A stretch of 64,000 nucleotides of DNA from Bacillus sp. MRMR6 (GTDB lineage Bacteria; Bacillota; Bacilli; Bacillales; Cytobacillaceae): the NCBI RefSeq assembly GCF_001940785.1, contig NZ_MSLS01000014.1, positions 27,787-91,786 on the forward strand, in the 5' to 3' direction. Below the pieces are notes generated by a model that saw only the letters and a program-made list of their open reading frames with translations, made no database searches and had not been told where the DNA came from. Position numbers and translations under genes: made by a program. This document shows, piece by piece, positions 20,725 through 29,510 of the stretch (positions within the stretch are counted from its first letter, which is position 1; every line of letters begins with the position of its first letter).

Positions 20725-20916
20725 CTTTTATATAATATAGAAAGTAGATATGTTACTACTAGAATAACAGAATAATAGAATGCCAAAATATAGATGTACG
20801 GACATGTTGAACAATTACATAAGAATCCCTCCTAGAAATTCTTTCGCAATTAAGTTAATAACCTTAAACTATGAAAGTTTTCCTGCCCTTTTTCTAGAGA
20901 TCTTGTTGCAAATCTA

Positions 20917-20930
20917 TGAAAGCGTATTCT
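20917..20930. promoter_or_regulatory. cre-like site in the araN-araR gap
   Basis: TGAAAGCGTATTCT, one mismatch from TGWAARCGYTWNCW. The 20647-21151 gap of about 500 bp contains this, the site at 20711, three AraR boxes and no supported gene. Confidence 0.45.
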
Positions 20931-20951
20931 CTACACTTCAAATAGTAATAT

Positions 20952-20969
20952 ACCTGTTCGTACATGTCA
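20952..20969. promoter_or_regulatory. AraR operator-like site (weak) between araN and araR
   Basis: ACCTGTTCGTACATGTCA, a degenerate match with palindromic TGT..ACA arms. It is 40 bp from a stronger box at 20992-21009, so the two may form a cooperative pair controlling araN. Confidence 0.5.
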
Positions 20970-20991
20970 ATTAGTTTTATAAAAAATATTT

Positions 20992-21009
20992 ACTTTGTAC
21001 GTACGTGTT
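20992..21009. promoter_or_regulatory. AraR operator-like site between araN and araR
   Basis: ACTTTGTACGTACGTGTT contains TTTGTACGTAC, the best match in the window to ATTTGTACGTACAAAT. Confidence 0.72.
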
Positions 21010-21089
21010 TTATGAAGCATAATTTAGTATAATTTAGACATAGTAAATCTTTGTTTAATTTGGTAGTATAGTCATAATAATTCATTTAA

Positions 21090-21107
21090 ACTGTTGTACG
21101 TATAAGT
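21090..21107. promoter_or_regulatory. AraR operator-like site before araR
   Basis: ACTGTTGTACGTATAAGT, about 45 bp before the araR start codon and therefore placed for autorepression, as known for B. subtilis araR. Confidence 0.7.
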
Positions 21108-21151
21108 TGTTTAATATGGAAATGATTAATTGGATGAAAGAGTGGTGTAAT

Positions 21152-22282
21152 ATGGCACAAAAGACCAAATACAATATGGTGAAGGAACAGATATCCGAAT
21201 GGATCTCGACGGGCAAGGTTAGCCCAGGGGAAAAGATTTATTCTGAAAATGAACTTGTAAAAATGTTTGGTGTTAGCAGACATACAGTCCGCCAGGCAGT
21301 AGGTGACTTGGTTCATGAAGGATTACTATACAGGGAACAAGGGGCTGGAACTTTTTGCTCCCATACTATTGGACAGAATCAAAATAAGGAAACTGTACAA
21401 AATGTAGCGATTCATGGTGGTAAGAATATTGGTGTAATTACTACTTACATTTCTGACTATATTTTCCCCTCGATTATTAAAGGAATTGAATCATATCTTA
21501 CTACAAAGGGTTATTCTTTAACCTTTGCTTGTACGGATAATGATACTGAAAAAGAAAAACAATGCCTGCAGACGATGTTAAGCAGAAATATTGACGGACT
21601 TATTGTTGAACCAACAAAGAGCAGTAATTATAACCCTAATATTAATTACTACTTAGAATTAGAGCAAAATAACATCCCTTACTTAATGATCAACCAATAT
21701 TACTCACAATTAATGCCGCCACACATTATCATGAACGATGAACACGGCGGTTATATTGCAACAGAGCACCTAATTAAATTAGGACATGAGAAAATTATTG
21801 GTATATTCAAAACAGATGACCTTCAAGGTGTTAACCGTATGCAAGGCTTCATTCGAGCATTTAGAGAACATGGTTTGCCGTTTTTCCCTGATATGGTCAT
21901 TACCTATACAACAGAGGATGAAGAAAGTAAAATATTAGATCAATTAAATAGATATTTTGCTGCAGAAAAAATGCCTACAGCAATTGTTTGTTATAACGAC
22001 CAGATCGCACTTAGTGTATCGGGTATGCTCCGAGAGCTCCAATTAAACGTCCCTGAAGATGTCTCGCTTGTTGGTTATGATGATTCCTTTTTGGCAGAAG
22101 CATCCGAAATAAAACTTACTTCAGTCACCCATCCCAAAATGGATATGGGAATTGAAGCTGCAAAGTGGATTGTTTCAGCAGTTGAGGGGAATGATAATAT
22201 CCCGCAATCCGTTATATACGAACCGGAAATAGTTGTAAGGAATTCTACTGCTGAAGTGAAAAAAGCTACTGCTGTCAATTGA
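21152..22282 (+). CDS. araR: Arabinose-responsive repressor AraR (GntR/LacI hybrid)
   Basis: Transcription repressor with an N-terminal GntR-type winged helix (residues 1-70, ENELVKMFGVSRHTVRQAVGDLVHEGLLYREQGAGTF region) fused to a C-terminal LacI/periplasmic-binding-like arabinose sensor (from about residue 85, KNIGVITTYISDYIFPSIIKG). I choose ATG 21152, giving 376 residues and starting at the winged-helix, as in B. subtilis AraR; the longer frame begins within the operator at 21090-21107. It is divergent from araN and followed by a strong terminator. L-arabinose binding should release the boxes noted at araN, araD, araA and araR. Confidence 0.95.
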   Translation: MAQKTKYNMVKEQISEWISTGKVSPGEKIYSENELVKMFGVSRHTVRQAVGDLVHEGLLYREQGAGTFCSHTIGQNQNKETVQNVAIHGGKNIGVITTYISDYIFPSIIKGIESYLTTKGYSLTFACTDNDTEKEKQCLQTMLSRNIDGLIVEPTKSSNYNPNINYYLELEQNNIPYLMINQYYSQLMPPHIIMNDEHGGYIATEHLIKLGHEKIIGIFKTDDLQGVNRMQGFIRAFREHGLPFFPDMVITYTTEDEESKILDQLNRYFAAEKMPTAIVCYNDQIALSVSGMLRELQLNVPEDVSLVGYDDSFLAEASEIKLTSVTHPKMDMGIEAAKWIVSAVEGNDNIPQSVIYEPEIVVRNSTAEVKKATAVN

Positions 22283-22308
22283 ACCAAACATTACTTTGTT
22301 TAGTATCT

Positions 22309-22362
22309 AGCCAAGAAGAAATCCCCCTTTAACGGTAAAGGGGGATTTCTTCTTGGCTTTTA
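22309..22362. terminator. Bidirectional terminator between araR and the GH27 gene
   Basis: A 23-bp perfect stem with a 4-nt ACGG loop: arms 22309-22331 and 22336-22358, rich in the central CCCCCTTT / AAAGGGGG. A T-run follows on the plus strand. It serves araR and the convergent GH27 gene, whose stop codon overlaps the distal end. Confidence 0.9.
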
Positions 22363-23640
22363 GTATAACTTTAATAGCATGGAACTATGGGGAGGTAAAG
22401 AATGGTGGATTCTATCCGAAATTTGGCCTATTTCTTCTTGCTTCCATAAATCTCTTACGCTCTTTTTTTGTGAAAGTCCAAGTTGTTCTAGTGAAACTTC
22501 TAAATTAGTAGTCTCCTCACCTATGTTGAATAAAGCAACATAGGTGTGGTCATCATTATTTTTAGCTGACCAGACAACTTTATCATCCTCACGAAAAATC
22601 AGTCGATTGTTATGGCTATTTTGGTTTACCTCTAATACTTCTTTGTTACTTAGTAAGGATAGAGTCCATGCATCATTATCTCGTAATTCCCCTCCAAACA
22701 TGAGCGGAGAACGGAAAATGGACCATAATGTCATCATGGTTATTTGCTCGTCTCTTGTGAATCGTGTCCAGCGATCCCCTCCCCCTCCATCAACGGAGCG
22801 TAATCCAATATGTCCTAATGGAAGCATATCACAGTCAGGCCAATGACCTTCCCCAACGTATTCGCTCCATTTTTCACATCTTTCAAACATTCCATATAGG
22901 AGATTCCAATGATCCCAATAATCATCTGTCATTCTCCACATATTAGCATTATTCTTTAAGTCTTCTGCAAATTCTACTGGTGCAGGGCCTGGAGACAAAC
23001 TAAGAACCATATCTCTTCCACAATGGTCAATCGCCTTACGAATAAGTTCTATTTCTGCTTTATGAAAATGATAAAGTCTGGATGCAGCGATATCATCTAC
23101 TTTAACAAAATCTACTCCCCATTCGGCATACATGTCAAATAAGGAATTGTAATATTCCTGCGCTCCGTCTTTAGAAGCATCCACTCCGTACATATCCGTA
23201 TTCCATGGACATATTGAATTTGGATGAGCAATATCTCTAGCCCTCACACTTGTTCCTAATAATGGTGTATTTTGATGTACAGCTTGACGGGGGATCCCGC
23301 GCATCATATGAATACCGAATTTTAATCCCTGGTTATGTACATAATCCGCTAAAGATTTAAAGCCCCTCCCTTCTGTTGCAGAAGGAAAACGATTAACAGC
23401 AGGAATTAATCTTGAGTATTCATCCATTTCAAGCGGAACAAAAGAGCGGTAAGCAGAGGAAACTGCTCCTGGTTCATACCATTGTATATCTACAACTACA
23501 TACTCCCACCCATATGGTTTAAGGTGTTCTGCCATGTAGTCTGCATTTCCTTTTACTTCTTCTTCTCTAACCGTTGCTCCATAGCAATCCCAGCTATTCC
23601 AGCCCATTGGTGGTGTTTTTGCAAATGTATGATGTCTCAT
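22360..23640 (-). CDS. GH27 glycosidase (alpha-galactosidase or beta-L-arabinopyranosidase)
   Basis: A cytoplasmic 426-residue GH27 enzyme: retaining, barrel plus C-terminal beta-sandwich. The family signature PPMGWNSWDCYGATV opens the protein; Asp182 in DFVKVDDIA is the expected nucleophile and Asp239 in WRMTDDYWD the acid/base. Many GH27 enzymes cut terminal alpha-galactose, but some are beta-L-arabinopyranosidases. The sugars differ only at C6, and the position beside araR supports action on arabinopyranose, yet sequence alone cannot decide. It starts at ATG 23640 behind AGGAGGAAT and is followed upstream by a HAD hydrolase gene with a 10-bp gap. Confidence 0.88.
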   Translation of the reverse strand: MRHHTFAKTPPMGWNSWDCYGATVREEEVKGNADYMAEHLKPYGWEYVVVDIQWYEPGAVSSAYRSFVPLEMDEYSRLIPAVNRFPSATEGRGFKSLADYVHNQGLKFGIHMMRGIPRQAVHQNTPLLGTSVRARDIAHPNSICPWNTDMYGVDASKDGAQEYYNSLFDMYAEWGVDFVKVDDIAASRLYHFHKAEIELIRKAIDHCGRDMVLSLSPGPAPVEFAEDLKNNANMWRMTDDYWDHWNLLYGMFERCEKWSEYVGEGHWPDCDMLPLGHIGLRSVDGGGGDRWTRFTRDEQITMMTLWSIFRSPLMFGGELRDNDAWTLSLLSNKEVLEVNQNSHNNRLIFREDDKVVWSAKNNDDHTYVALFNIGEETTNLEVSLEQLGLSQKKSVRDLWKQEEIGQISDRIHHSLPPHSSMLLKLY

Positions 23641-23650
23641 TTTATTCCTC

Positions 23651-24361
23651 CTACTTAAGTTCCTTTTTTATGATTTCGAGAATAGATAACAACTGATCTA
23701 CTTCTCCTAAAGGCTTATGTTCACTAGTTGGCTGTCTTTTGCGGTGATTATACCAAATAGCCTGCCATCCTGCTTCTAATGGGGCAACTACATCATTGGG
23801 CCAAGAATCACCAATGTATAAAATTTCATTAGCTGAAAAGCCATGTCGATCTGAAACTTGATGGAAGATTTGCGGATTCGGCTTTGCAACTCCAACTTCA
23901 TCCGAGATGGTCATCATTTCTCTGGGGATATGATTTGTTAGACCTAGCAGCTTTATTTTATTAAATTGGTGTTCCACCGGACCGTTTGTAATGATTCCAA
24001 CATGGATTTCTTTACTTTTTAGGTTTTCTATTAGTTCAGGTACTTCTGGAAATAAACGAAGACGGTTCAAACCTTCCTCATATTGAGCTTGGAATTCCAC
24101 TGCTTGTTTATCCGAGATGAAAATATTAAAATAGTTCATCGCTAATACCAATCTATCGATTCTTAATTGTTCTAAGGTTAATTCACCCACACTGTATTTT
24201 TTCCAAAGCAGGTCGCTAAAATCTCTAAACTTTTTGTATACTGCTTCGATCTCAATTTGCTTATCAAAAGTTGGAAAAGTCATTTTAAATGCCTTTGAAA
24301 ACGGTAATAGATGATCATGTAATGTGTCATCTAAGTCAAAAAAAATTGCTTTTATTTCCAT
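23651..24361 (-). CDS. HAD-superfamily hydrolase (YjjG/5'-nucleotidase-like)
   Basis: A 236-residue haloacid-dehalogenase phosphatase with motif I FFDLDDTLHD, motif II ITNGPV, and motif IV YIGDSWPNDVV; a helical cap lies between motifs I and II. I choose ATG 24361 since ATGGAGGAAA directly before it is the ribosome binding site. It is upstream of the GH27 gene and co-oriented. B. subtilis also has a HAD phosphatase (AraL) in its ara operon, but that one is of the NagD cap type and this is not an obvious orthologue; a similar role clearing sugar phosphates is possible. Confidence 0.82.
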   Translation of the reverse strand: MEIKAIFFDLDDTLHDHLLPFSKAFKMTFPTFDKQIEIEAVYKKFRDFSDLLWKKYSVGELTLEQLRIDRLVLAMNYFNIFISDKQAVEFQAQYEEGLNRLRLFPEVPELIENLKSKEIHVGIITNGPVEHQFNKIKLLGLTNHIPREMMTISDEVGVAKPNPQIFHQVSDRHGFSANEILYIGDSWPNDVVAPLEAGWQAIWYNHRKRQPTSEHKPLGEVDQLLSILEIIKKELK

Positions 24362-24450
24362 TTTTTCCTCCATGTCTAATCTACTTCTTTTTTTATTAAA
24401 TCTATGCTATTTTTATTGTACTGCTAGAAAATACGAAACTTGGTGAGATT

Positions 24451-25038
24451 ATGAAAGAAATTTTTAAGGTACTTGAAGTTGTCACTGCATTTTTTCAATT
24501 GACTGTTCTTTGGCTATTATTTTGTTTACCCGTTGTCACTATTTTCCCTGCTACCGTGGCGATGTACTGTGTTATACGCCAATGGGTCCTGCATAAAGAC
24601 TTTAGTGTTTTTCGCTTGTTTTACCAATTTTTCAAAGAGAATTTTAAACAAAGCTTTATATTAGGTATCATTTGGATCGTTTTTGGCGGAGTATTTGTAG
24701 TAGATTTTATGTTAATGGAACAGCTTGGTTCTTTCCAGTATATCCTGCTACCTGTCTTATTTTTATTAGGATTCGTTATCCTATTAATCACGATTTTTAT
24801 TTTTCCGACGATCGCCAATTACAATGTCAATTGGCTGACTGCGATTAAGAATTCTTTTTTCTTTTCGATTAGGTATATCCTCGTCACATTATCCGTTATT
24901 GTTCTACTCGTTCTTACAATGTTGATTTTATTTACTTGGCCGATCACTTTTATTTTTATTTTCGCTGTCTATGCCTATTGTAATTATCACTTGTGTAATC
25001 TTGTTTTTACCAAGGTTCAACGTTTGCAAGCTAAGTAA
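24451..25038 (+). CDS. DUF624/YesL-family membrane protein
   Basis: A 195-residue polytopic protein with five to six hydrophobic segments. The opening VTAFFQLTVLWLLFCLPVVT and PATVAMYCVIRQWVLHKD match the YesL/DUF624 family, which often accompanies carbohydrate ABC transporters in Bacillus. Its function is not known. The start ATG 24451 is preceded by TTGGTGAGA. It is divergent from the HAD gene and ends in a terminator. Confidence 0.78.
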   Translation: MKEIFKVLEVVTAFFQLTVLWLLFCLPVVTIFPATVAMYCVIRQWVLHKDFSVFRLFYQFFKENFKQSFILGIIWIVFGGVFVVDFMLMEQLGSFQYILLPVLFLLGFVILLITIFIFPTIANYNVNWLTAIKNSFFFSIRYILVTLSVIVLLVLTMLILFTWPITFIFIFAVYAYCNYHLCNLVFTKVQRLQAK

Positions 25039-25052
25039 ATATAGGTAAGTAT

Positions 25053-25084
25053 GGGCCCTGTTTTTAACAACAGGACCCTTTTTC
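25053..25084. terminator. Intrinsic terminator after the DUF624 gene
   Basis: GGGCCCTGTT / AACAGGACCC stem (one wobble pair) with a 6-nt loop and a T-run on the plus side. It also overlaps the end of the convergent aldo/keto reductase gene. Confidence 0.85.
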
Positions 25085-26059
25085 TTATCTTAAAGGGGCA
25101 AAGTCTTTTATTCCTGCAAGTATTTGATCAATTGCTGCTATTACATCAAGTGTTAATACCACATCAACAGCTTTCACGTTTTCTTCGATTTGTGATGGTC
25201 TGCTTGCACCAATAATCGCAGAGCTGATCCCAGGATTACTTAAGATCCAGGCAAGTGCTAGCTGACTTAGTGTTACATCCAGTTCTTTAGCTATGTTGTT
25301 TAACTTTTGAACGCTTTCCAATACATCGTTTCGGAAGTAGCTATTAATTACAAAATTAGTCGTATCGTTAGCAGCACGGCTGTCAGCTGGCTTTTCCGTA
25401 TTTGGTTTGTATTTTCCCGTTAGAACACCTTGGGCTAATGGTGAGAATACAATTTGACTCATACCATTTTGGGTGCAAGTATCCATAATATCTTCTTCAA
25501 TGTATCTCTCGAGCATATTGTAGATCGGTTGATTTGATATAAGAGGTCTTAATTTATGTTCTTTCCTAATTCCTGCCGCTTTTTCAATTTGAGCTGCACT
25601 CCATTCACTAACTCCGGTGTAGAGAACCTTCCCCTGTCTTACTAAATCATCAAGGGCATAAAGTGTTTCCTCCATCGGAACTTCCGCGTCATACCGGTGA
25701 CATTGATATAAATCGATATAATCTAAGCCAAGTCGTTTTAAGCTGGCATCACATTGTTCCATGATATGCTTTCTTGATAACCCGCGGTCATTTGGACCAT
25801 CTCCCATTGGGAAAAATAACTTTGTTGCTACCACATAGCTGCTTCTCTGATACGATTTAAGTGCCTCACCTAGTACTTCCTCCGCTTTTCCACCTTCATA
25901 CGCATTCGCTGTATCAAAAAAGTTAATTCCTAGCTCGTATGCTTTATGTACACAGTCGTGTGCTGTTTCGTTATTAACAGCCTTTCCATATGTTAACCAG
26001 CTTCCTAAAGCAATTTCACTGACGCGTAACCCGCTATTTCCAAGCTTTCGATATTTCAT
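25085..26059 (-). CDS. Aldo/keto reductase
   Basis: A 324-residue NADPH-dependent oxidoreductase with the TIM-barrel AKR fold, closest in pattern to the Kv-beta/YghZ group. The catalytic tetrad is recognisable: Asp in FFDTANAY, Tyr in the same segment, Lys in VATKLFFPMG and His in YQCHRYD; the C-terminal IIGASRPSQIEEN binds the cofactor 2'-phosphate. The start is ATG 26059, directly behind AGGAGGATT; the longer frame begins upstream of that site. Substrate unknown, general aldehyde reduction likely. Confidence 0.88.
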   Translation of the reverse strand: MKYRKLGNSGLRVSEIALGSWLTYGKAVNNETAHDCVHKAYELGINFFDTANAYEGGKAEEVLGEALKSYQRSSYVVATKLFFPMGDGPNDRGLSRKHIMEQCDASLKRLGLDYIDLYQCHRYDAEVPMEETLYALDDLVRQGKVLYTGVSEWSAAQIEKAAGIRKEHKLRPLISNQPIYNMLERYIEEDIMDTCTQNGMSQIVFSPLAQGVLTGKYKPNTEKPADSRAANDTTNFVINSYFRNDVLESVQKLNNIAKELDVTLSQLALAWILSNPGISSAIIGASRPSQIEENVKAVDVVLTLDVIAAIDQILAGIKDFAPLR

Positions 26060-26244
26060 ATTAATCCTCCTAGGCATTCTACTAAAAGATATACTCCTTT
26101 AGGTTATAGAAAACCCTTTCTTGTGACAATGTGCAAGTTGAACAACAAATGCCAACTAATATTTGGACATTAAGCACTAATTTTTAATAATTCTGCGTTT
26201 TTTTGTTAAAATAAAATGAATCTATTTTTTTAAGGGGAATGAAA

Positions 26245-27291
26245 ATGACAATTCATGAGTTTAAAGGTTTCATTGGCACCTATACGAAAGGTGAAAGTAA
26301 AGGTATTTATTCCTTTACGTTAAACGCAGAAGAGGGGAAAATACTAGATATTAAAGTTGCAGCTACTTTGGAGAACCCTACATACCTAACCATTAGCGAT
26401 AACAAACAATATCTATATGCTGTTTCAAAAGAAGGCAATGCAGGCGGTGTTGCATCCTTTTCTATTCAAGAAAATGGTGAGCTAAAAGCGATCAACAGTC
26501 AGGTTCTAGAAGGATCACCTCCCTGCCATGTAAGTGTTGACAGCAAAAACCGCTATGTGTTCAGTGCCAATTACCATAAAGGGAGCGCTGAGTCGTACTT
26601 ATTGAATGAGGACGGTTCACTTCAACCGCCAGCCTCCATTGTTCTACATGAGGGATCTGGACCTGACCCAAGACAGGAAAAGCCGCATTCACATTATGCT
26701 GCTTTAACACCTGATGGGAAGTACTTAACCGTTGTCGAATTGGGGACTGATGCTTTAATTACCTACGATGTAGCGGAGGACGGGAAGCTAACCAAAAAGA
26801 AACTTCTCCCGTTAAAAGCTGGAAGCGGTCCTCGCCATCTGGTCTTCCATCCAAATGGGAAAACTGCCTATATCATGACTGAGTTCAGCTCAGAAGTGAT
26901 TACCTTAAGCTATAATCCAGAAGATGGACACTTCTCAGAAAAACAGTATATCACCACCCTTCCAGAGGATTTCACTGAAAACAACCAAGGAAGCGCGATT
27001 CATATTTCTTCTGATGGACGTTTTGTCTATGCGGGTAATCGAGGGCATAACAGTATTGCTGTTTTTAAAGTTAGTCAAGAAACGGGTAAGCTTAGCTTTG
27101 TGGAAAGAGTTTCTACTGAAGGGGATTGGCCGAGGGACTTTGCACTTGATCCGAGTGAGAAATTTGTTATTGCTGCGAATCAGGAGTCGAGTAATTTGGT
27201 CTTGTATGCACGGGATGAGGAAACGGGGAAATTGACGTTATTGCAATCCGATGTCACCGTTCCTTATGGGGTTTGTGTGAAGTTTATGTAA
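26245..27291 (+). CDS. 6-phosphogluconolactonase, beta-propeller (YkgB/Pgl) type
   Basis: A 348-residue seven-bladed propeller of the lactonase family 10 that hydrolyses 6-phosphogluconolactone in the pentose phosphate pathway. Typical are the opening FIGTYTKGESKGIYSF, SANYHKGSAESY, the PHSHYAALTPDGKYLTVVELG segment carrying the His/Glu of the active site, and GSGPRHLVFHPNG. I choose ATG 26245, seven nucleotides after AAGGGG; ATG 26239 would be too close. It is monocistronic with a terminator behind it. Confidence 0.87.
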   Translation: MTIHEFKGFIGTYTKGESKGIYSFTLNAEEGKILDIKVAATLENPTYLTISDNKQYLYAVSKEGNAGGVASFSIQENGELKAINSQVLEGSPPCHVSVDSKNRYVFSANYHKGSAESYLLNEDGSLQPPASIVLHEGSGPDPRQEKPHSHYAALTPDGKYLTVVELGTDALITYDVAEDGKLTKKKLLPLKAGSGPRHLVFHPNGKTAYIMTEFSSEVITLSYNPEDGHFSEKQYITTLPEDFTENNQGSAIHISSDGRFVYAGNRGHNSIAVFKVSQETGKLSFVERVSTEGDWPRDFALDPSEKFVIAANQESSNLVLYARDEETGKLTLLQSDVTVPYGVCVKFM

Positions 27292-27340
27292 TCTCCAAAT
27301 AAATATTTGTTTGTAGAGTTTATAGCAAATACGAAAAAAT

Positions 27341-27382
27341 GGCCCCTTTGTAATGAGAGCTAAACAAAGGGGTCTTCTTTTG
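27341..27382. terminator. Terminator after the phosphogluconolactonase gene
   Basis: GGCCCCTTTGT / ACAAAGGGGTC stem with a T-rich tail (CTTCTTTTGTTT). It serves the plus-strand gene and the convergent small peptide gene. Confidence 0.8.
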
Positions 27383-27383
27383 T

Positions 27384-27524
27384 TTACTTAATATGAATCC
27401 ACTTTTGATTTTTCCCACCCTGCACCTTTGCAACATAGTCACTATAATCCTTATTTTTATTAAATATATAATTCGCCGCCGTAATAGATAGACCGACTGC
27501 TATCCCAGTTAAAATTTTTCTCAT
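27384..27524 (-). CDS. 46-residue putative membrane-anchored peptide
   Basis: A short frame from ATG 27524 with GGGTGA seven nucleotides upstream. The N-terminal half is hydrophobic (KILTGIAVGLSITAANYI) and the rest polar and basic (KNKDYSDY, GGKNQKW). I do not recognise a family. It is the last possible gene before the terminator at 27341, 41 bp after the NeuD-like gene, so it could be the tail of that operon. Coding status rests on the ribosome binding site and the amphipathic make-up only. Confidence 0.45.
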   Translation of the reverse strand: MRKILTGIAVGLSITAANYIFNKNKDYSDYVAKVQGGKNQKWIHIK

Positions 27525-27565
27525 AGTAGGATTCACCCAACCTCGATTATCAATAATGAAATAGT

Positions 27566-28189
27566 TTAGATTTGCTTTGCGGGAATGCCAAATACAGTCG
27601 TCTCTGGTTTCACCTGTTTAACAACAACACTTCCCGCTCCGATCTTTGCGAAATCTCTCACTTTCACACTAGGTGTTATTACCGAATGACTGCCTAAGAA
27701 TACACCAATGCCCAACTTAGCACACCCTGTAACATCTGAATGAGAATTAATCGTACACCCATTACCAATTACCACATCGTGTCCAATCGTTGAACATAAA
27801 TTGATCAGTACATAATCCCCAATTTGAATGTCACAAGTAAGTACTGCACGTGGGCTCACTACACAACCATTTCCCAGTTCAACGTTTTCTCCAATTATCG
27901 CAGTTGGATGTATCAAGCTAAGAAATTTACCACCACGTTTTTCTAAAGCTTGCCCTACTGCTAGCTTATCCTTTGGGTCAGCAATTGCCATAACTAAAAC
28001 ATGATCCTCTTCTGGCTGATAATCTTCGATTGTACTGATAATTGGTATGTTATAGTTGTAATCATCAAGAATGTCTAATCTATCACTAATAAAACCAATT
28101 ACTTTCCAAGAATCACCTATCATACTTGGGAGCCAGCTGTATATCATTCTTGCTAATCCGCCTGCACCTACAATTACAACTTTTTTCAT
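27566..28189 (-). CDS. NeuD/PglD-like left-handed beta-helix acyltransferase
   Basis: A 207-residue enzyme of the NeuD/PglD/EpsM type: N-terminal Rossmann-like sugar-nucleotide part (VVIVGAGGLARMIYSWL) followed from about residue 95 by hexapeptide repeats forming a left-handed beta-helix (GENVELGNGCVV, CDIQIGDYVLIN, GHDVVIGNGCTIN, GSHSVITPSVKV). The catalytic His is likely the one in STIGHDV. It transfers an acyl group to an amino-sugar or hydroxyl. It ends a compact set with an ACP, an ATP-grasp ligase and a decarboxylase, which suggests the donor may be acyl-ACP and not acetyl-CoA. It is also the only PglD/EpsM candidate for the EPS locus farther upstream. Confidence 0.83.
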   Translation of the reverse strand: MKKVVIVGAGGLARMIYSWLPSMIGDSWKVIGFISDRLDILDDYNYNIPIISTIEDYQPEEDHVLVMAIADPKDKLAVGQALEKRGGKFLSLIHPTAIIGENVELGNGCVVSPRAVLTCDIQIGDYVLINLCSTIGHDVVIGNGCTINSHSDVTGCAKLGIGVFLGSHSVITPSVKVRDFAKIGAGSVVVKQVKPETTVFGIPAKQI

Positions 28190-28231
28190 AATAGATCTTC
28201 CTTTACGATTTGAATGGAAGCACCCTGCTGT

Positions 28232-28468
28232 CTACATTTTGATAACTTCGAGTTGATTATTGATTAGATTTAATAAGTCGCCAACAATTTCACACTTCTT
28301 TATAGCTTCATTTGAAACAGATAACTTGAAGTGTTCATCCACCATCACAATAATTGAAATTAACGCCAAAGAATCCCAATTTTCATTTTCTTCTAGCTGA
28401 TAATCATTGGTCAAATCCGCTCTCTCAATCTCTAGTAAATCGGCTAATTCTAATAGAAAAGCTTCCAT
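28232..28468 (-). CDS. Acyl carrier protein (amino-acyl carrier candidate)
   Basis: A 78-residue four-helix carrier. The phosphopantetheine attachment Ser is in NWDSLALISIIVMVDE near residue 36. I start it at ATG 28468 because GGAGGG lies eight nucleotides upstream; the longer frame adds five residues read from that very site. Next to it are an ATP-grasp ligase and a PLP decarboxylase, the gene trio that loads and decarboxylates glutamate on BtrI in butirosin synthesis. A phosphopantetheinyl transferase is not encoded in the window. Confidence 0.85.
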   Translation of the reverse strand: MEAFLLELADLLEIERADLTNDYQLEENENWDSLALISIIVMVDEHFKLSVSNEAIKKCEIVGDLLNLINNQLEVIKM

Positions 28469-28520
28469 TTTCCAACCCTCCATTAATTAAGATACGAGTC
28501 TTTGTGAAATTTTGATATTA

Positions 28521-29489
28521 TTACAGAACCACAAACTGATCAAATCTAACCATAATCTTCCCTTCTTCATAATGATAGATGTTTTTTTCATATGGTGGAT
28601 TAGTAATACCATTAAGATTATTAATAATATTCTTAATGAAATTTTCTCCCATTTCATATGCATAGGGATATCCTCCACCAAATCTTGGGTTTATTTCGGA
28701 TATCACATAACCATCTCCCGTTTTAAAGAAATCAATATCAACCGGACCTATTGGTTTTAAAGCATTGATAAGTTTTAATGTTAACTCAAATAGGACGGGG
28801 TCTTTTATAGCTATAGATTTATCGGTTTCTCCAGCCCTCATATTAATTTTGCGTTTGCTAAACTGACTGATCAACTCATTTGATAGAATGTCAATATAAC
28901 ACTCTACACAATATTCACTCCCTTCCATAAAAGGTTGAGCAATGAGGTTATGGTTACTCTCCCAATATATTTGAAGGTCGTTAAGGTTGTTGACTTTATA
29001 CAGTCCAGCACTTCCACTGCCATTTTTGGGCTTTATCATTAATGGAAAATTAATTTTACCTAAGGTTATTTCCTGTATTACATCATTAAGGTTTTCATAA
29101 GTCGGAACCGCTGGTAAGTCATTATCCTTTAAAAACTCATATGTTAAATTTTTATCATAGCAAATATCAATGACTTGCTTATCCGATACAATAATGTGAA
29201 TATCTTCTTTTTTTAATTCATCTTTCATGGTAGTTAATATTGATAATTCAGGATCTATTAACGATAAAATACCTTTAATGTTATATTTCCTACAGAGGCT
29301 TTTAATAACAGTTTTATATTCTGGATGATCTATCCGTGGCACAATTTCAAAAAAATCAGCATGATATAACGCAGGTGCTGTTTGATCGCAGTCTATTGCC
29401 AAAACCTTTCCATTAACTTTATTAAGCTCAGCTTTAAAATACTCAATTAACTGTACTCGCCTTCCCACACTTGAAATGAGAATATTCAT
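28521..29489 (-). CDS. ATP-grasp ligase (carbamoyl-phosphate-synthase-like)
   Basis: A 322-residue ATP-grasp protein: N-terminal Rossmann-like domain (NILISSVGRRVQLIEYF), ATP-binding Lys in FPLMIKPKNGSGSAGL near residue 155, adenine-binding LIAQPFMEGSEYCVE, and the metal-binding SEINPRFGGGYPYA near residue 285. These enzymes join a carboxylate to an amine or thiol through an acyl phosphate. I use ATG 29489, which follows GGGGAGGAG; the first ATG overlaps that site. With the ACP downstream and decarboxylase upstream, the likely role is loading an amino acid on the carrier. Confidence 0.83.
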   Translation of the reverse strand: MNILISSVGRRVQLIEYFKAELNKVNGKVLAIDCDQTAPALYHADFFEIVPRIDHPEYKTVIKSLCRKYNIKGILSLIDPELSILTTMKDELKKEDIHIIVSDKQVIDICYDKNLTYEFLKDNDLPAVPTYENLNDVIQEITLGKINFPLMIKPKNGSGSAGLYKVNNLNDLQIYWESNHNLIAQPFMEGSEYCVECYIDILSNELISQFSKRKINMRAGETDKSIAIKDPVLFELTLKLINALKPIGPVDIDFFKTGDGYVISEINPRFGGGYPYAYEMGENFIKNIINNLNGITNPPYEKNIYHYEEGKIMVRFDQFVVL

Positions 29490-29510
29490 TGCCTTACTCC
29501 TCCCCATAAC

